From an uncultured Peptococcaceae bacterium (GTDB lineage: Bacteria; Bacillota; Dehalobacteriia; UBA7702), in NCBI GenBank assembly GCA_937919295.1, contig CALFRX010000119.1, positions 1 to 13,599 on the forward strand: a stretch of DNA of 13,599 bases, in the 5' to 3' direction. The first letter of the stretch is position 1. Each line of letters starts with the position of its first letter. This document shows positions 1 through 7,427 of this stretch, piece after piece. Under the pieces are notes generated by a model, which made no database searches, was not told where the DNA came from, and saw only the letters and a list, made by a program, of their open reading frames with translations. Position numbers and translations under genes: made by a program.

Positions 1-523
1 AGGCCACGATACCCATGGATAAGGCCGCAATGGCCGAAACGCCGGAAGCGAGACCATCGAGACCGTCGATGAGGTTGACAGCATTACAAATGCCCACCAC
101 CCAGAGGATAGAGAGCGGATAACCGAGAAGGCCGATATCAATGATGCTCTCGGTAAAGGGAATCGTCAGGTATTCCAAGTGGACGCCGAAGACCATTAAG
201 ATCACGGCGGCGACGATCTGGCCCAATAATTTGAGCTTTGGCGGAATATCCCGGATATCATCGTAAAAACCGACGGCGGTGACAAAGCTGGTGCTAACCA
301 AAAGCCCCAACATGGATCGGGAAAAATCGCCGTAAACAAGGAATCCGGCTAAAAATCCGGCGTAGATCCCAAGACCTCCTAAGCGTGTCATCATTCCTTT
401 ATGTACTTTTCTCGCATCGGGTTCGTCATAAACCCCTAATTTTATCGCCAGTTTCTTCGTCTGCGGCGTTACCAGTAAGGCGACGACCAGGGCGACGAGA
501 AAGGCTGCCAAAACTCTTAACAT
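1..523 (-). CDS. wecA: Undecaprenyl-phosphate GlcNAc-1-phosphate transferase, WecA/TagO family (partial, C-terminus beyond window)
   Basis: This is a polytopic membrane enzyme of the MraY/WecA family. By family it transfers a GlcNAc-1-phosphate from UDP-GlcNAc to undecaprenyl phosphate at the inner face of the membrane, the first step of many wall and surface glycans. The 174 visible residues begin with a hydrophobic helix and then show the cytosolic segment D-E-P-D-A-R-K-V-H at about 33-41 followed by RLGGLGI. The paired Asp FYDD is at about 86-89 and the signature NAVNLIDGLDGLASG at about 147-161; these Asp-rich motifs bind Mg and substrate in the family. The usual length is about 320-360 residues, so roughly half is missing past the left edge. 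The ATG lies 11 bases after the murJ stop, with only a weak purine-rich ribosome binding site (AAAGTGAG), which fits an operon with murJ and the CsaB-like gene. MraY itself is less likely, because the RKVH and NLIDGLDG pattern is of the WecA/TagO type. Confidence 0.9.
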   Translation of the reverse strand, partial: MLRVLAAFLVALVVALLVTPQTKKLAIKLGVYDEPDARKVHKGMMTRLGGLGIYAGFLAGFLVYGDFSRSMLGLLVSTSFVTAVGFYDDIRDIPPKLKLLGQIVAAVILMVFGVHLEYLTIPFTESIIDIGLLGYPLSILWVVGICNAVNLIDGLDGLASGVSAIAALSMGIVA

Positions 524-534
524 CGTTTCTCACT

Positions 535-2112
535 TTATGATATGTGCTTTCCGCCGCGTTTTTTCAGCAACATTTCCTTGAGCCAAACAGCTTCGGGCAA
601 ACGCAGTAAAAAGACGAAAATTAGATAGACGATCAGGCCAACGGCAATACCGCTTAGTACGCAGAGCAGATCAGAGAAGCCGGCAAGAAGCAACGACACC
701 CCATAGACTGCAACCCCCATCAAAAGGGTGGATACGCCGATTTTTAGCACCGAAAGCAACAGCGGGCCAAAGGTCATCGACGGCAAGTGCTTTTTTAAAA
801 GCACAAAGAATATCAGCATATTAACGATGCTTCCCAAGGATGTGGCAAGGGCGAGGCCGTTATGACCCAACGTTTTAAGGGTCAGAAAACTGACAGCCAC
901 ATTGGCCGCGATCCCGAAAAGACCGGCCAAAACCGGAGTTTTCACGTCGTGGAAAGCGAAAAATACGCGCAAAAGCACAAGAATGAGAGCATACGCCACG
1001 ATTCCGCCGGTATAATAGAGCAGCGCCGAAGCGGTATTCAATGTATCGACGACCGTGAAAGCGCCGCCTTCAAACAGCAGCCGCACAATGGGGACGCGCA
1101 AGACGGCAAGACCCACGGCGGCAGGAGCCGCTAAGAGCAACACCACGCCAAGACCTTTTTCCAAAGTATCGCGGAATCTTTGCAGATCCCCCTTTAGAGC
1201 ATATTCCGTCAAAGACGGATAAACCGCCACGGCAATGGCCAAAACAAAAACCCCGGCGGGAAACTGGGCCAACTTCGCGGCGTAATTCAGGGAAGAAATG
1301 CTCCCTTCGGCGAGGCCGGAGGCGAATACCCGATTCAAAATATAATAAACCTGATTCACCGACATCCCTAAAATGATGGGTACGAGGGATGCCAAGGCTG
1401 CCTTTACTTCCGGGTTATGACGGGGTAGTTGAAAAGCATAACGGTACCCTGTACGCAAAGCAGAAGGCAACTGAATCAAAAGAAAACCGATAAAGGAAAG
1501 AAGAGTGCCGGCGGCCAATCCGTAAATCCCCCAGTGGTTGCCGGCAAAGATCACCGCGGCAATGATGATGATACTGCTGAAAGCCGGCGCGAAAGCGCCG
1601 ACGGCAAAACGGTGGTTGGCATTTAAAATGCCGGTAAGCACCATGCCAACACAGACAAAGAACACCGAGGGAAACATGATCCGCGCCATCTTAATCGCCA
1701 ATAACGCCGTTTCCTGCTCCAGGGACGGCGCAGTAACTTTCACCAGCAACGGCGCAAAAACGACGCCAAGGAGGGAAACAATCAGCATAAGCAGAGCCGT
1801 ACTGTTCAGAAAACTGTTGGCGGCAAGGTTTGCTTCCCTGCTTTTACCGTCAACAATATATTTTGTCAGCAACGGCACGGTTACGGAAACAATGGCCCAA
1901 CCAATGATCTGCTGCGCGGAATAGGGCAGGGTGTAAGCCACCAGGTAGGCATCGGTATACATCGTCGCGCCGAAAACCCGGGCAACGACCATTTCTCTGA
2001 CAAAGCCCAATATCTTGCTAAGGAGATTCATCAGCAAAACCACTGCCGTGGCAGCGGTCACGCTGTTCCTTAAAGCAGGCCGGTCTTTACCGCGGTGCAA
2101 AGCAGAGGACAT
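535..2112 (-). CDS. murJ: Lipid II flippase MurJ (MviN family)
   Basis: The 525-residue protein has the usual length and pattern of MurJ, with about 14 hydrophobic segments. MurJ flips lipid II, the peptidoglycan precursor, across the cytoplasmic membrane. Near the N-terminus it shows SKILGFVRE (about 32-40) followed by FGAT and TDAY (about 47-56), the conserved first-helix and loop signature of the family, with the charged residues R39 and D54. The motif NRVFASGL followed by LNYA in the middle is also typical. The start ATG overlaps the stop codon of the upstream CsaB-like gene by one base (TAATG) and has only a weak GGA-type ribosome binding site, so translation is probably coupled. Because it lies between a CsaB-like gene and wecA, it could instead be a MurJ paralogue for another lipid-linked oligosaccharide. 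The sequence alone does not settle that, since Firmicutes can carry more than one member of the MOP superfamily. Confidence 0.9.
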   Translation of the reverse strand: MSSALHRGKDRPALRNSVTAATAVVLLMNLLSKILGFVREMVVARVFGATMYTDAYLVAYTLPYSAQQIIGWAIVSVTVPLLTKYIVDGKSREANLAANSFLNSTALLMLIVSLLGVVFAPLLVKVTAPSLEQETALLAIKMARIMFPSVFFVCVGMVLTGILNANHRFAVGAFAPAFSSIIIIAAVIFAGNHWGIYGLAAGTLLSFIGFLLIQLPSALRTGYRYAFQLPRHNPEVKAALASLVPIILGMSVNQVYYILNRVFASGLAEGSISSLNYAAKLAQFPAGVFVLAIAVAVYPSLTEYALKGDLQRFRDTLEKGLGVVLLLAAPAAVGLAVLRVPIVRLLFEGGAFTVVDTLNTASALLYYTGGIVAYALILVLLRVFFAFHDVKTPVLAGLFGIAANVAVSFLTLKTLGHNGLALATSLGSIVNMLIFFVLLKKHLPSMTFGPLLLSVLKIGVSTLLMGVAVYGVSLLLAGFSDLLCVLSGIAVGLIVYLIFVFLLRLPEAVWLKEMLLKKRGGKHIS

Positions 2113-3929
2113 TACGCTTCTTTTTCCGTTTCGTCTACGGATTTCCCCTCAGCTACCCCTTCTTTGCGGTCTTCCGCCGGCAGTGTTGATCCGTCTTCGG
2201 GCATGACTTCGGTTTCCTGATCCTGGGAGAGAGGCTCCTCTTCTTTGGCCCCCACAATACTTCTGGCCTGGGCAGTGCGGCGTTCCGTCTGCCGATCTTG
2301 AGAGCGGCTCACTTTTCCCCGTTCCGCTCTGCGTTTTTTCCGTTGAATCTGCTCAAAGAGGATCTGCAAAAGGCTCATGCCGTATTCCGCTTTTTCCTGC
2401 AAATCGGGGAGGTTGGTTTCGATGGCCGAGACGATCACTTCCGGATTAGCCACGGCGGCCTTAAAATTGCGAATAAAGGCTTCCCCGTCATAAGCCAAAA
2501 GATTACCGGTAGGCGTAAGTCCCAGCCCCGTCACAAAATCAAGGGCGCGGCCACTATGACAAAGGGACGCAAAGGGTTTTTTGCAAACAGCGGCCAACAT
2601 CATCGGATAAATTTCCGAAGAGAAGACAAAGTCGACTTCGCTAATGGCAGTTAGCAGCGATTGCGGCGACATTTTAGCATCCACCTCGTAGGCGGGATTT
2701 TTCATCATCGCGATAATATCCTTGGCCAATAAGACATCGTCGGGGTAATTCACCGGCAGGAAAACTGCCTGATATCCCTGATCAACCATGTAATCGGCCA
2801 TGGCGGTAACCTGCGTAACAGGGAGATCTGTTCTAACGGAGACGGTAAAGGCGACAAATTTTTCGCCGGGTTTTTTCCAAAAGGACGGCACCACAAGGCC
2901 GAGGTTACGGGGACGGTTTCCTGCTTTTTTCCCTGGTTTTACCGGGTTTTTGTCCGTTTCCGCAATGGTTTCCACTTCATCGGCGGCTTTTGCGATTTCT
3001 TCCGTGAGTTCTTCCGCTGCTTCTTCCGTGACGGCCTCTGCGGTTTCTTCTCTCATTTCTTCCGCGGTGGCCGCCGCGAGGGCCTCTTCCGCCGCCGCAG
3101 CCGCAGTTTCCGCCGCGATCTCCGGCGTTACTTCCACCACGTTTTCACTGCTGGCCGCAGCGGCCGCAGCGGCGGCCGCTAAATCTTCGTCGTCTTTTGC
3201 CTGGCTTGCGGAAATGATTTCAATGGTATCGCCGGTTACTTCCGCTTTACAGTCTGATGCTGCCGATTCCGTTTCCGGATCTACAATGCGGATTTCAATT
3301 TCCACTTCCAGGCCGTCGTAATTGATGGCCGCGGTTTCCTCATGCTTCTTGGCAAAAGGCCGCGCCACCGGTTTTTCCTCGGGCTGGACGATGTTAGTCA
3401 GGTTCCATTCCGTTTCAAAATCCGTCATGGAGAGAACAGGATCTTCCACTATGTGAATTCTGCCCCGGCGGATTCCCATGGAATGCAGGAGATCGGCGCT
3501 GTCTTGATCGGCAACGGTGATTTTCTGGACTTTCCGCATCACCCTGGCCACCATGTTTTTGGCCCGGGAAGAGGTCAGAGGGCCGATCACCTGGTTAAAA
3601 ACAAAAACCGGCTTTTTGTAGCGCAGAGCCGTTTTGATGACTTTGAGGTAATATTTTAGAACATCCATATTGGCGTCTTCCCGCAGCAAATGACCGCCGC
3701 CGCTGATTAAAAGATCAGCGGTTTTCAGTTCCGTTTTCACCATATTCCAATCATCGCGGTTCACCGCGACCACATCAAAATCTTCTCCTGTCTTTGCGGG
3801 ATTGCCGGAAAATACCACGATCTCCATATTTTCCGACTGACGGCGCAAGGCGTTTACCATGCTCATCAGAACCAGCTCATTCCCGATGCTGTCGTAGCCG
3901 TAATATCCGGAAATACATACCTTTGCCAT
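2112..3929 (-). CDS. csaB: CsaB-like polysaccharide pyruvyl transferase family protein with large Ala/Glu-rich insert
   Basis: The two ends match the CsaB/polysaccharide pyruvyl transferase family, whose members ketalate pyruvate onto a wall polymer sugar so that SLH-domain proteins can bind. The N-terminal half shows ISGYYGYDSIGNE (6-18), LLISGGGHLL (73-82), FNQVIGP (111-117) and VEDPVLS (161-167). The C-terminal half resumes near FVAFTVSVR (358-366) and runs to about residue 527. Family members are usually about 350-400 residues; this one has 605. The excess is a segment at about 181-345, with an acidic Ala/Glu core at 248-326 including nine Ala in a row, and a tail at 528-605 that is first basic and then acidic. 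Motifs I expect in CsaB appear changed: GDE is GNE (16-18), VRDxxS is VADQDS (139-144), and the RLH near the C-terminal domain reads EIY (439-441). The family call is firm, but the pyruvyl-transfer activity is not assured. The ATG has AAGGA nine bases upstream and follows a good promoter. Confidence 0.8.
   Translation of the reverse strand: MAKVCISGYYGYDSIGNELVLMSMVNALRRQSENMEIVVFSGNPAKTGEDFDVVAVNRDDWNMVKTELKTADLLISGGGHLLREDANMDVLKYYLKVIKTALRYKKPVFVFNQVIGPLTSSRAKNMVARVMRKVQKITVADQDSADLLHSMGIRRGRIHIVEDPVLSMTDFETEWNLTNIVQPEEKPVARPFAKKHEETAAINYDGLEVEIEIRIVDPETESAASDCKAEVTGDTIEIISASQAKDDEDLAAAAAAAAASSENVVEVTPEIAAETAAAAAEEALAAATAEEMREETAEAVTEEAAEELTEEIAKAADEVETIAETDKNPVKPGKKAGNRPRNLGLVVPSFWKKPGEKFVAFTVSVRTDLPVTQVTAMADYMVDQGYQAVFLPVNYPDDVLLAKDIIAMMKNPAYEVDAKMSPQSLLTAISEVDFVFSSEIYPMMLAAVCKKPFASLCHSGRALDFVTGLGLTPTGNLLAYDGEAFIRNFKAAVANPEVIVSAIETNLPDLQEKAEYGMSLLQILFEQIQRKKRRAERGKVSRSQDRQTERRTAQARSIVGAKEEEPLSQDQETEVMPEDGSTLPAEDRKEGVAEGKSVDETEKEA
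2952..3188 (-). other. Low-complexity Ala/Glu-rich acidic coding segment within the CsaB-like gene
   Basis: Residues about 248-326 of the CsaB-like protein are almost only Ala, Glu, Thr, Asp and Val, with a run of nine Ala at 251-259 (3153-3179). The Ala run uses mixed codons (GCG, GCC, GCT), so it is not a pure trinucleotide repeat and does not look like a recent slippage expansion. It is in frame and lies between the two recognisable domains. The pattern would favour helix or a flexible linker. No enzyme motif is visible in it. Confidence 0.85.
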
Positions 3930-4010
3930 GTCTCACTATCCTTCTTCCCTGTTTATTTTAAGACCGAATTTCTTCGCGTTCTAATCATACTTATACTTAT
4001 TCTACCCTAT

Positions 4011-4039
4011 ATTGTACCGAAAAATCATCTGTTCATCAA
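4011..4039 (-). promoter_or_regulatory. Sigma-70 type promoter of the csaB-like/murJ/wecA unit
   Basis: On the minus strand, TTGATG (4039-4034) and TACAAT (4016-4011) are separated by exactly 17 bases. They lie about 80 bases before the CsaB-like start and downstream of the tagA terminator. The spacing and near-consensus boxes make this one of the two best promoters in the window. The leader between it and the start codon is about 75 bases, AT-rich, and shows no clear hairpin or riboswitch. Confidence 0.7.
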
Positions 4040-4061
4040 GTTTTTTCTGATATAAATAATG

Positions 4062-4092
4062 AAAAAAGAGGCATTTTTTTAAAAAACACCTC
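4062..4092 (-). terminator. Rho-independent terminator after tagA/wecG
   Basis: Read on the minus strand, GAGGTG and a T run pair with an A run and TGCCTC (arms 4092-4081 and 4080-4068, two G-U pairs), followed directly by six T (4067-4062). It begins 32 bases after the tagA stop. The stem is AU-rich in its upper part and so not very stable, but its position and the U tract fit the end of the LCP-tagA unit. Confidence 0.65.
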
Positions 4093-4124
4093 AAAATGCA
4101 GATAAAATACGTCTCTTTTTATGA

Positions 4125-4856
4125 TTACCGATTACAATCTTTTTTTACCAAACGCATGAATTTCGGCAGTGTCATCGTTCTTCTGAATCGACTGGGGTCC
4201 TTTAACAACCGGTAGAGCCATTCCAAACGAAACTCCTGGAAAAAGTTGGGCGCCCGCTTGGCCACTCCGGCGAGAATGTCCAGACTGCCGCCGACGCCGA
4301 TACCGACCTTCACGTTGCAGCGTTCGCCGTATGTCGCGATCCAGTGATCCTGAAAAGGCGCGCCCATGGCCGCGATGAGGATATCGGCGCCGCTTTTGGC
4401 GATGATTGCGGCCATATCCTCACTGTTTTCCTTGCCGAAATAGCCGTGGTGATAACCGCAAAACTGCAAATGGGGATACATTTTCCGTATTTTTTTCGCC
4501 GCCAAGGATGCTGCTTCCGGTTTGGCGCCGAGAAAATAAAAGCCGTGGCTGCCATCGCTGTATTTCTGTAGAAGTTCCGTCAATAAATCGATGCCGCAAA
4601 CGCGTTCGCTGATGGCTTCGCCGTACTGGGAAGCGGCCCAGAGGATCCCGGAACCGTCGGGAGTTACCAAATCGGCGTTGTTGATGAGAGCAGTCAGTTC
4701 CTCATCACCATAGGCGCCGTAAGCGATTTCCGCATTCAGCGTGATCACCCGGGTGAGACCGTCTTTCTTTAATGCTTCATCGATAAAGGCCAGGGTTTCC
4801 CCCATGGTCACCTTATTCACTTTCAGTCCCAAGATCCGAATTTCCGCTGAATTCAC
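4125..4856 (-). CDS. tagA: WecG/TagA/CpsF family glycosyltransferase (GT26)
   Basis: The 243-residue protein has the normal length for the family. TagA members transfer ManNAc from UDP-ManNAc to undecaprenyl-diphospho-GlcNAc, making the linkage disaccharide of wall polymers; WecG uses ManNAcA instead. Visible motifs are LNAEIAYGA (40-48), TPDGSG (65-70, with the Asp that serves as catalytic base in TagA at D67), GFYFLGAKPE (105-114), MGAPFQDHWIA (164-174) and GIGVGGSLDILAG (185-197). The C-terminal RAP...EFRLEWLYRLLKDPSRFRR (about 201-226) is the Arg-rich appendage that contacts the membrane and substrate. The start is GTG: GGGGAG lies seven bases upstream and overlaps the end of the LCP gene, which ends four bases before. 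It is therefore co-transcribed with the LCP gene. The sugar specificity (ManNAc or another) cannot be read from the sequence. Confidence 0.88.
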   Translation of the reverse strand: MNSAEIRILGLKVNKVTMGETLAFIDEALKKDGLTRVITLNAEIAYGAYGDEELTALINNADLVTPDGSGILWAASQYGEAISERVCGIDLLTELLQKYSDGSHGFYFLGAKPEAASLAAKKIRKMYPHLQFCGYHHGYFGKENSEDMAAIIAKSGADILIAAMGAPFQDHWIATYGERCNVKVGIGVGGSLDILAGVAKRAPNFFQEFRLEWLYRLLKDPSRFRRTMTLPKFMRLVKKDCNR

Positions 4857-4860
4857 AAAG

Positions 4861-6000
4861 TTACTCCCCTTCTGTTGTTTTCTCTGACGTCACTGAAGTA
4901 CTGGCCGCATTGAGGTCGATTTTGTCGGTGGTCGCCTCAATGCCGGCGGGAATCTCACCAAAGGACGACAACGCGTCGATCAATTTCTGACCGGTATCGT
5001 TGATAAAGACGTAACTGATATCGTTTTTATATTCCGCCGTGCCGTCGGGTTGATATGTTTCAAAATCGAAACCGTTTTTCAAATCAAGCAATGCTTGCAG
5101 CATCTGCGTGCCGGTGAAGTCGGTATCCATATTTTTCATCACCGCCGAAGAAATATCGGGGATTTTCAATAAGGCGCCGGCGCTAAACAGTTCCTCTTTT
5201 AACGCTACCAAAAAAGCCTGCTGACGGTCGATGCGACCGAGATCACCCTGTCCATCACTGCGGAAGCGCACAAACTGAAGCGCTTCGTCGCCATCGAGTT
5301 TCTGAACACCTGCTTTTAGATCAATGCCTTCGGCGCTGTAATGCATATCCATGGGTACATTGATGGTAATGCCGCCGAGGGCGTCAATCACATCGGAAAA
5401 ACCCTGAAAATCGACATCAAGATAGTAATCGATATCAATGCCAAAATTCGAGGCCAAAGTCTGTTTGGCCAAATCGACGCCGCCGTAAGCATAGGCCGCG
5501 TTGATTTTCGTCTGTTCGCCGCTGGTGGGAATCGTCACATAAGTATCCCGTGGAATACTCAGCAGGCGTACCTCGTCATTATCAAAATCGACAAAGGCCA
5601 CCATCATCGTATCGGAACGGCTGGTACTCCAGTTTTCCCGGCGGTCGGAGCCCATCATTAAGACCGTGATCTGGCCGCTTTCAAAGGCGGCCTTTTGTTC
5701 TTCCGTAATGGGAGCTTTGTCTTTATCCCCGTAGCTGCCGAAAAGCATCGGATAAATATAGGCGCTAACATAGCCGATCCAGCCGAAAACCAAGACGAAA
5801 CAGATGAGTAATACAATAAAAACGCTGGTAAAAAGTCTTTTTTTCTTTTTTGATTTCTTTTTCTTCGCGTTTTTTGTAGTTTTCGTGGTTTTCGCGTTTT
5901 TTGTCGCTTCGTCCGGCGCTGCATCTTCATTGGTCAGCGGGTATTCTTCAAGCATTTTTTCATTTCTTTTCATGCGCTTTGTCTCTTTTCGATGACTCAT
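4861..6000 (-). CDS. LytR-CpsA-Psr (LCP) family glycopolymer transferase
   Basis: LCP enzymes sit in the membrane with an outward catalytic domain and move lipid-linked polymers onto peptidoglycan. This 379-residue protein has a cytosolic N-terminus with a very Lys-rich stretch (about 32-55), one membrane helix (about 56-78), then the LCP domain. Its motifs are VLMMGSDRRE (113-122), SRSDTMM (127-133), SIPRDTYV (148-155), KINAAYAYGG (165-174) and VRFRSDGQGDLGRIDRQQ (244-261); these Arg and Asp residues bind the pyrophosphate and metal. A short polar, Thr/Glu-rich C-terminal tail follows. The longest frame starts at 6000, but no ribosome binding site precedes that ATG. The ATG at 5973 (residue 10) has AAAGAGA eight bases upstream and suits the predicted transcript start better, so the true protein may be 370 residues. 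The next gene, tagA, is four bases downstream, which suggests a linked role in attaching a TagA-dependent polymer. Confidence 0.88.
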   Translation of the reverse strand: MSHRKETKRMKRNEKMLEEYPLTNEDAAPDEATKNAKTTKTTKNAKKKKSKKKKRLFTSVFIVLLICFVLVFGWIGYVSAYIYPMLFGSYGDKDKAPITEEQKAAFESGQITVLMMGSDRRENWSTSRSDTMMVAFVDFDNDEVRLLSIPRDTYVTIPTSGEQTKINAAYAYGGVDLAKQTLASNFGIDIDYYLDVDFQGFSDVIDALGGITINVPMDMHYSAEGIDLKAGVQKLDGDEALQFVRFRSDGQGDLGRIDRQQAFLVALKEELFSAGALLKIPDISSAVMKNMDTDFTGTQMLQALLDLKNGFDFETYQPDGTAEYKNDISYVFINDTGQKLIDALSSFGEIPAGIEATTDKIDLNAASTSVTSEKTTEGE

Positions 6001-6013
6001 AATCTAAGTAGAT

Positions 6014-6042
6014 ATTTTAGCGTATTTTGGCAATAAAAGCAA
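6014..6042 (-). promoter_or_regulatory. Probable sigma-70 promoter of the LCP-tagA unit
   Basis: On the minus strand, TTGCTT (6042-6037) and TAAAAT (6019-6014) are 17 bases apart in the 77-base gap between mtaD and the LCP gene. The expected transcript start lies at about 6007, only a few bases before the ATG at 6000. That would leave no room for a ribosome binding site there and favours the ATG at 5973. A second -35-like TTGACT at 6063-6058 has no good partner. Confidence 0.5.
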
Positions 6043-6077
6043 CCTTTTTCACCCTTGAGTCAAATAAAGAAGCAACA

Positions 6078-7364
6078 TTAAAGAGCATTCACCACCGCGT
6101 CAAAATCTCTTTCCATGGTAAACATCACCTTTTCCGTGTCGATGGTGGGAAAATCGCCGTGATCGTAGACGATTTTGCCATCAACAACGGTCATCACCAC
6201 ATCGCTGTTATCGGCGCTGTAGATTAGGTGATTGATCAGATGCCGCCTGGGATAAAAATGAAGGGACGCGGTATGAATCAGCGTAAGGTCTGCGCGGCAG
6301 CCTTCTTTGATCAGGCCGCAATCAGCTCTGCCCTGGGAACGCGCGCCGTTCACCGTGGCAAAAGACAACACCTCCTCAGGGGCGAGGGCGGCGGGATCGC
6401 CGGATCCTACCCGCTGCACCAGGGCGAGGGATTTAATGTCGTCGAACATACCGAGGCTGTTGTTGCTGGAAGCGCCGTCGGTACCGAGAGCGATCTTTAG
6501 CTTTTTCCTCATCATGGCGGGGAGATCGGCAATGCCGCTGGCCAACTTCATGTTGCTCACCGGACAGGTGGCGACGGTCACATCCTTTTCCGCCAAAAGC
6601 GCCATATCCTCCTCGCTGAGCCAAACGCAGTGGGCCGCGGTGGTAGGTACGTCAAAAAGACCGAGATCATAAAAGTAGCGGGCCGGTGTTTTGCCGTGGC
6701 GGCCGATGCATTTCTCATGCTCCATTTTGGTTTCGGAAAGGTGCAGCTGCATGCGGAGGTTTCGCTCCTTGGCGTAAGACGCGACTTCCGACACGACTTT
6801 GGGAGAAGAAGTATACTCTCCGTGGATGCTCATATCCACCAACAAGCGGCCGTCGGCGGCGCCGTGCCATGCCCGGAAAAGGTATTCGTTTTCCTGATAA
6901 TCCGGTAATTCATAAAAACCGCGTTCATCAAAGCAGGTCGTGCCCAAAGAAAGATTGAGCTTGGCGCCGCTCTCAGCAAAGGCTTCCATAATGGCCTCGC
7001 CGAAAAAATACATATCGGTGGCGGCAACGACGCCGCCGCGAAACATTTCCGCAATGCCCAAAAGAGCGCTGTTATGGACGATTTCCGGAGTGAGCTTTGC
7101 TTCGAAGGGAAAGATCTTTTTGGTGAGCCAGTCGGACAAAGCCATATTTTCACCGTAACCCCGTAAGATTGTCATCGGCGTATGGGCGTGGGCATTATAG
7201 AAAGCCGGCAGCAACAACTTGTCCTTGCCGTCGATCAAAACGCCGAAATCCTTTTTCGGCGGCGTGTCTCCGACATAGCGAATATAGGCGCCTTCTACGC
7301 CGACAAATTGATTCTGTACCACGGTATTATTTTCCCGATATATCGCAATATTATGAAAAAGCAT
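6078..7364 (-). CDS. mtaD: 5-methylthioadenosine/S-adenosylhomocysteine deaminase (amidohydrolase)
   Basis: This is a metal-dependent amidohydrolase of the MtaD/TrzA group. By family it deaminates S-adenosylhomocysteine, methylthioadenosine or related adenosines to inosine forms in the cytosol, as part of methionine and SAM recycling. From the chosen ATG it has 428 residues, a normal length. Metal and active-site motifs are NAHAHTPM (57-64, H59 and H61), LSDWL...FPFE (76-88), IHGEY (180-184), LHLSET (207-212, H208), AAHCVWL (243-249, H245) and GTDGASSNNSLGMFDD (294-309, D296). A GTG at 7373 would add three residues. That GTG is part of the ribosome binding site AAGGTG, which is correctly placed for the ATG at 7364, so the ATG is preferred. 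The IHGEY reading, where HAPY or HSPY is common in characterised MtaD proteins, may mean a different adenosine substrate. Nothing nearby (no mtnN, luxS or methionine genes) narrows this. Confidence 0.85.
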   Translation of the reverse strand: MLFHNIAIYRENNTVVQNQFVGVEGAYIRYVGDTPPKKDFGVLIDGKDKLLLPAFYNAHAHTPMTILRGYGENMALSDWLTKKIFPFEAKLTPEIVHNSALLGIAEMFRGGVVAATDMYFFGEAIMEAFAESGAKLNLSLGTTCFDERGFYELPDYQENEYLFRAWHGAADGRLLVDMSIHGEYTSSPKVVSEVASYAKERNLRMQLHLSETKMEHEKCIGRHGKTPARYFYDLGLFDVPTTAAHCVWLSEEDMALLAEKDVTVATCPVSNMKLASGIADLPAMMRKKLKIALGTDGASSNNSLGMFDDIKSLALVQRVGSGDPAALAPEEVLSFATVNGARSQGRADCGLIKEGCRADLTLIHTASLHFYPRRHLINHLIYSADNSDVVMTVVDGKIVYDHGDFPTIDTEKVMFTMERDFDAVVNAL

Positions 7365-7370
7365 AGATTT

Positions 7371-7376
7371 CACCTT
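7371..7376 (-). promoter_or_regulatory. Ribosome binding site of mtaD (sets ATG at 7364)
   Basis: AAGGTG ends six bases before the ATG at 7364. The in-frame upstream GTG codon is the last three bases of this site, so it is unlikely to be the start. Confidence 0.7.
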
Positions 7377-7408
7377 TTCCTGTCCTGCAGCGTCTCGCTT
7401 TCCCTTCC

Positions 7409-7414
7409 ATTATA
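7409..7414 (-). promoter_or_regulatory. Possible -10 element for mtaD
   Basis: A perfect TATAAT occurs on the minus strand 44 bases before the mtaD ATG, just after the terminator of the preceding gene. No convincing -35 box lies 16-18 bases upstream (that position overlaps the terminator stem), so the promoter is only suggested. Confidence 0.4.
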
Positions 7415-7427
7415 AGGAAAGGAAAAG

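Noticed and set aside
862..1134. Short plus-strand frames opposite murJ (also at 1429-1924)
   Set aside because: They are antisense to a strong MurJ match, with composition typical of out-of-frame reading and no ribosome binding site of note.
2952..3188. Ala/Glu segment as a trinucleotide repeat expansion or frameshifted region
   Set aside because: Codons for Ala are mixed and the frame is open and continuous into recognisable family sequence on both sides.
2800..3321. A 173-codon plus-strand open frame rich in Ala and Ser
   Set aside because: It is the antisense shadow of the Ala/Glu-rich insert of the CsaB-like gene. Its Ser/Ala composition follows from the complementary codons, and it has no family motif.
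6433..7158. Several 60-110 codon frames on both strands within mtaD
   Set aside because: They overlap the amidohydrolase frame, which carries all metal-binding motifs; the others show no family features.
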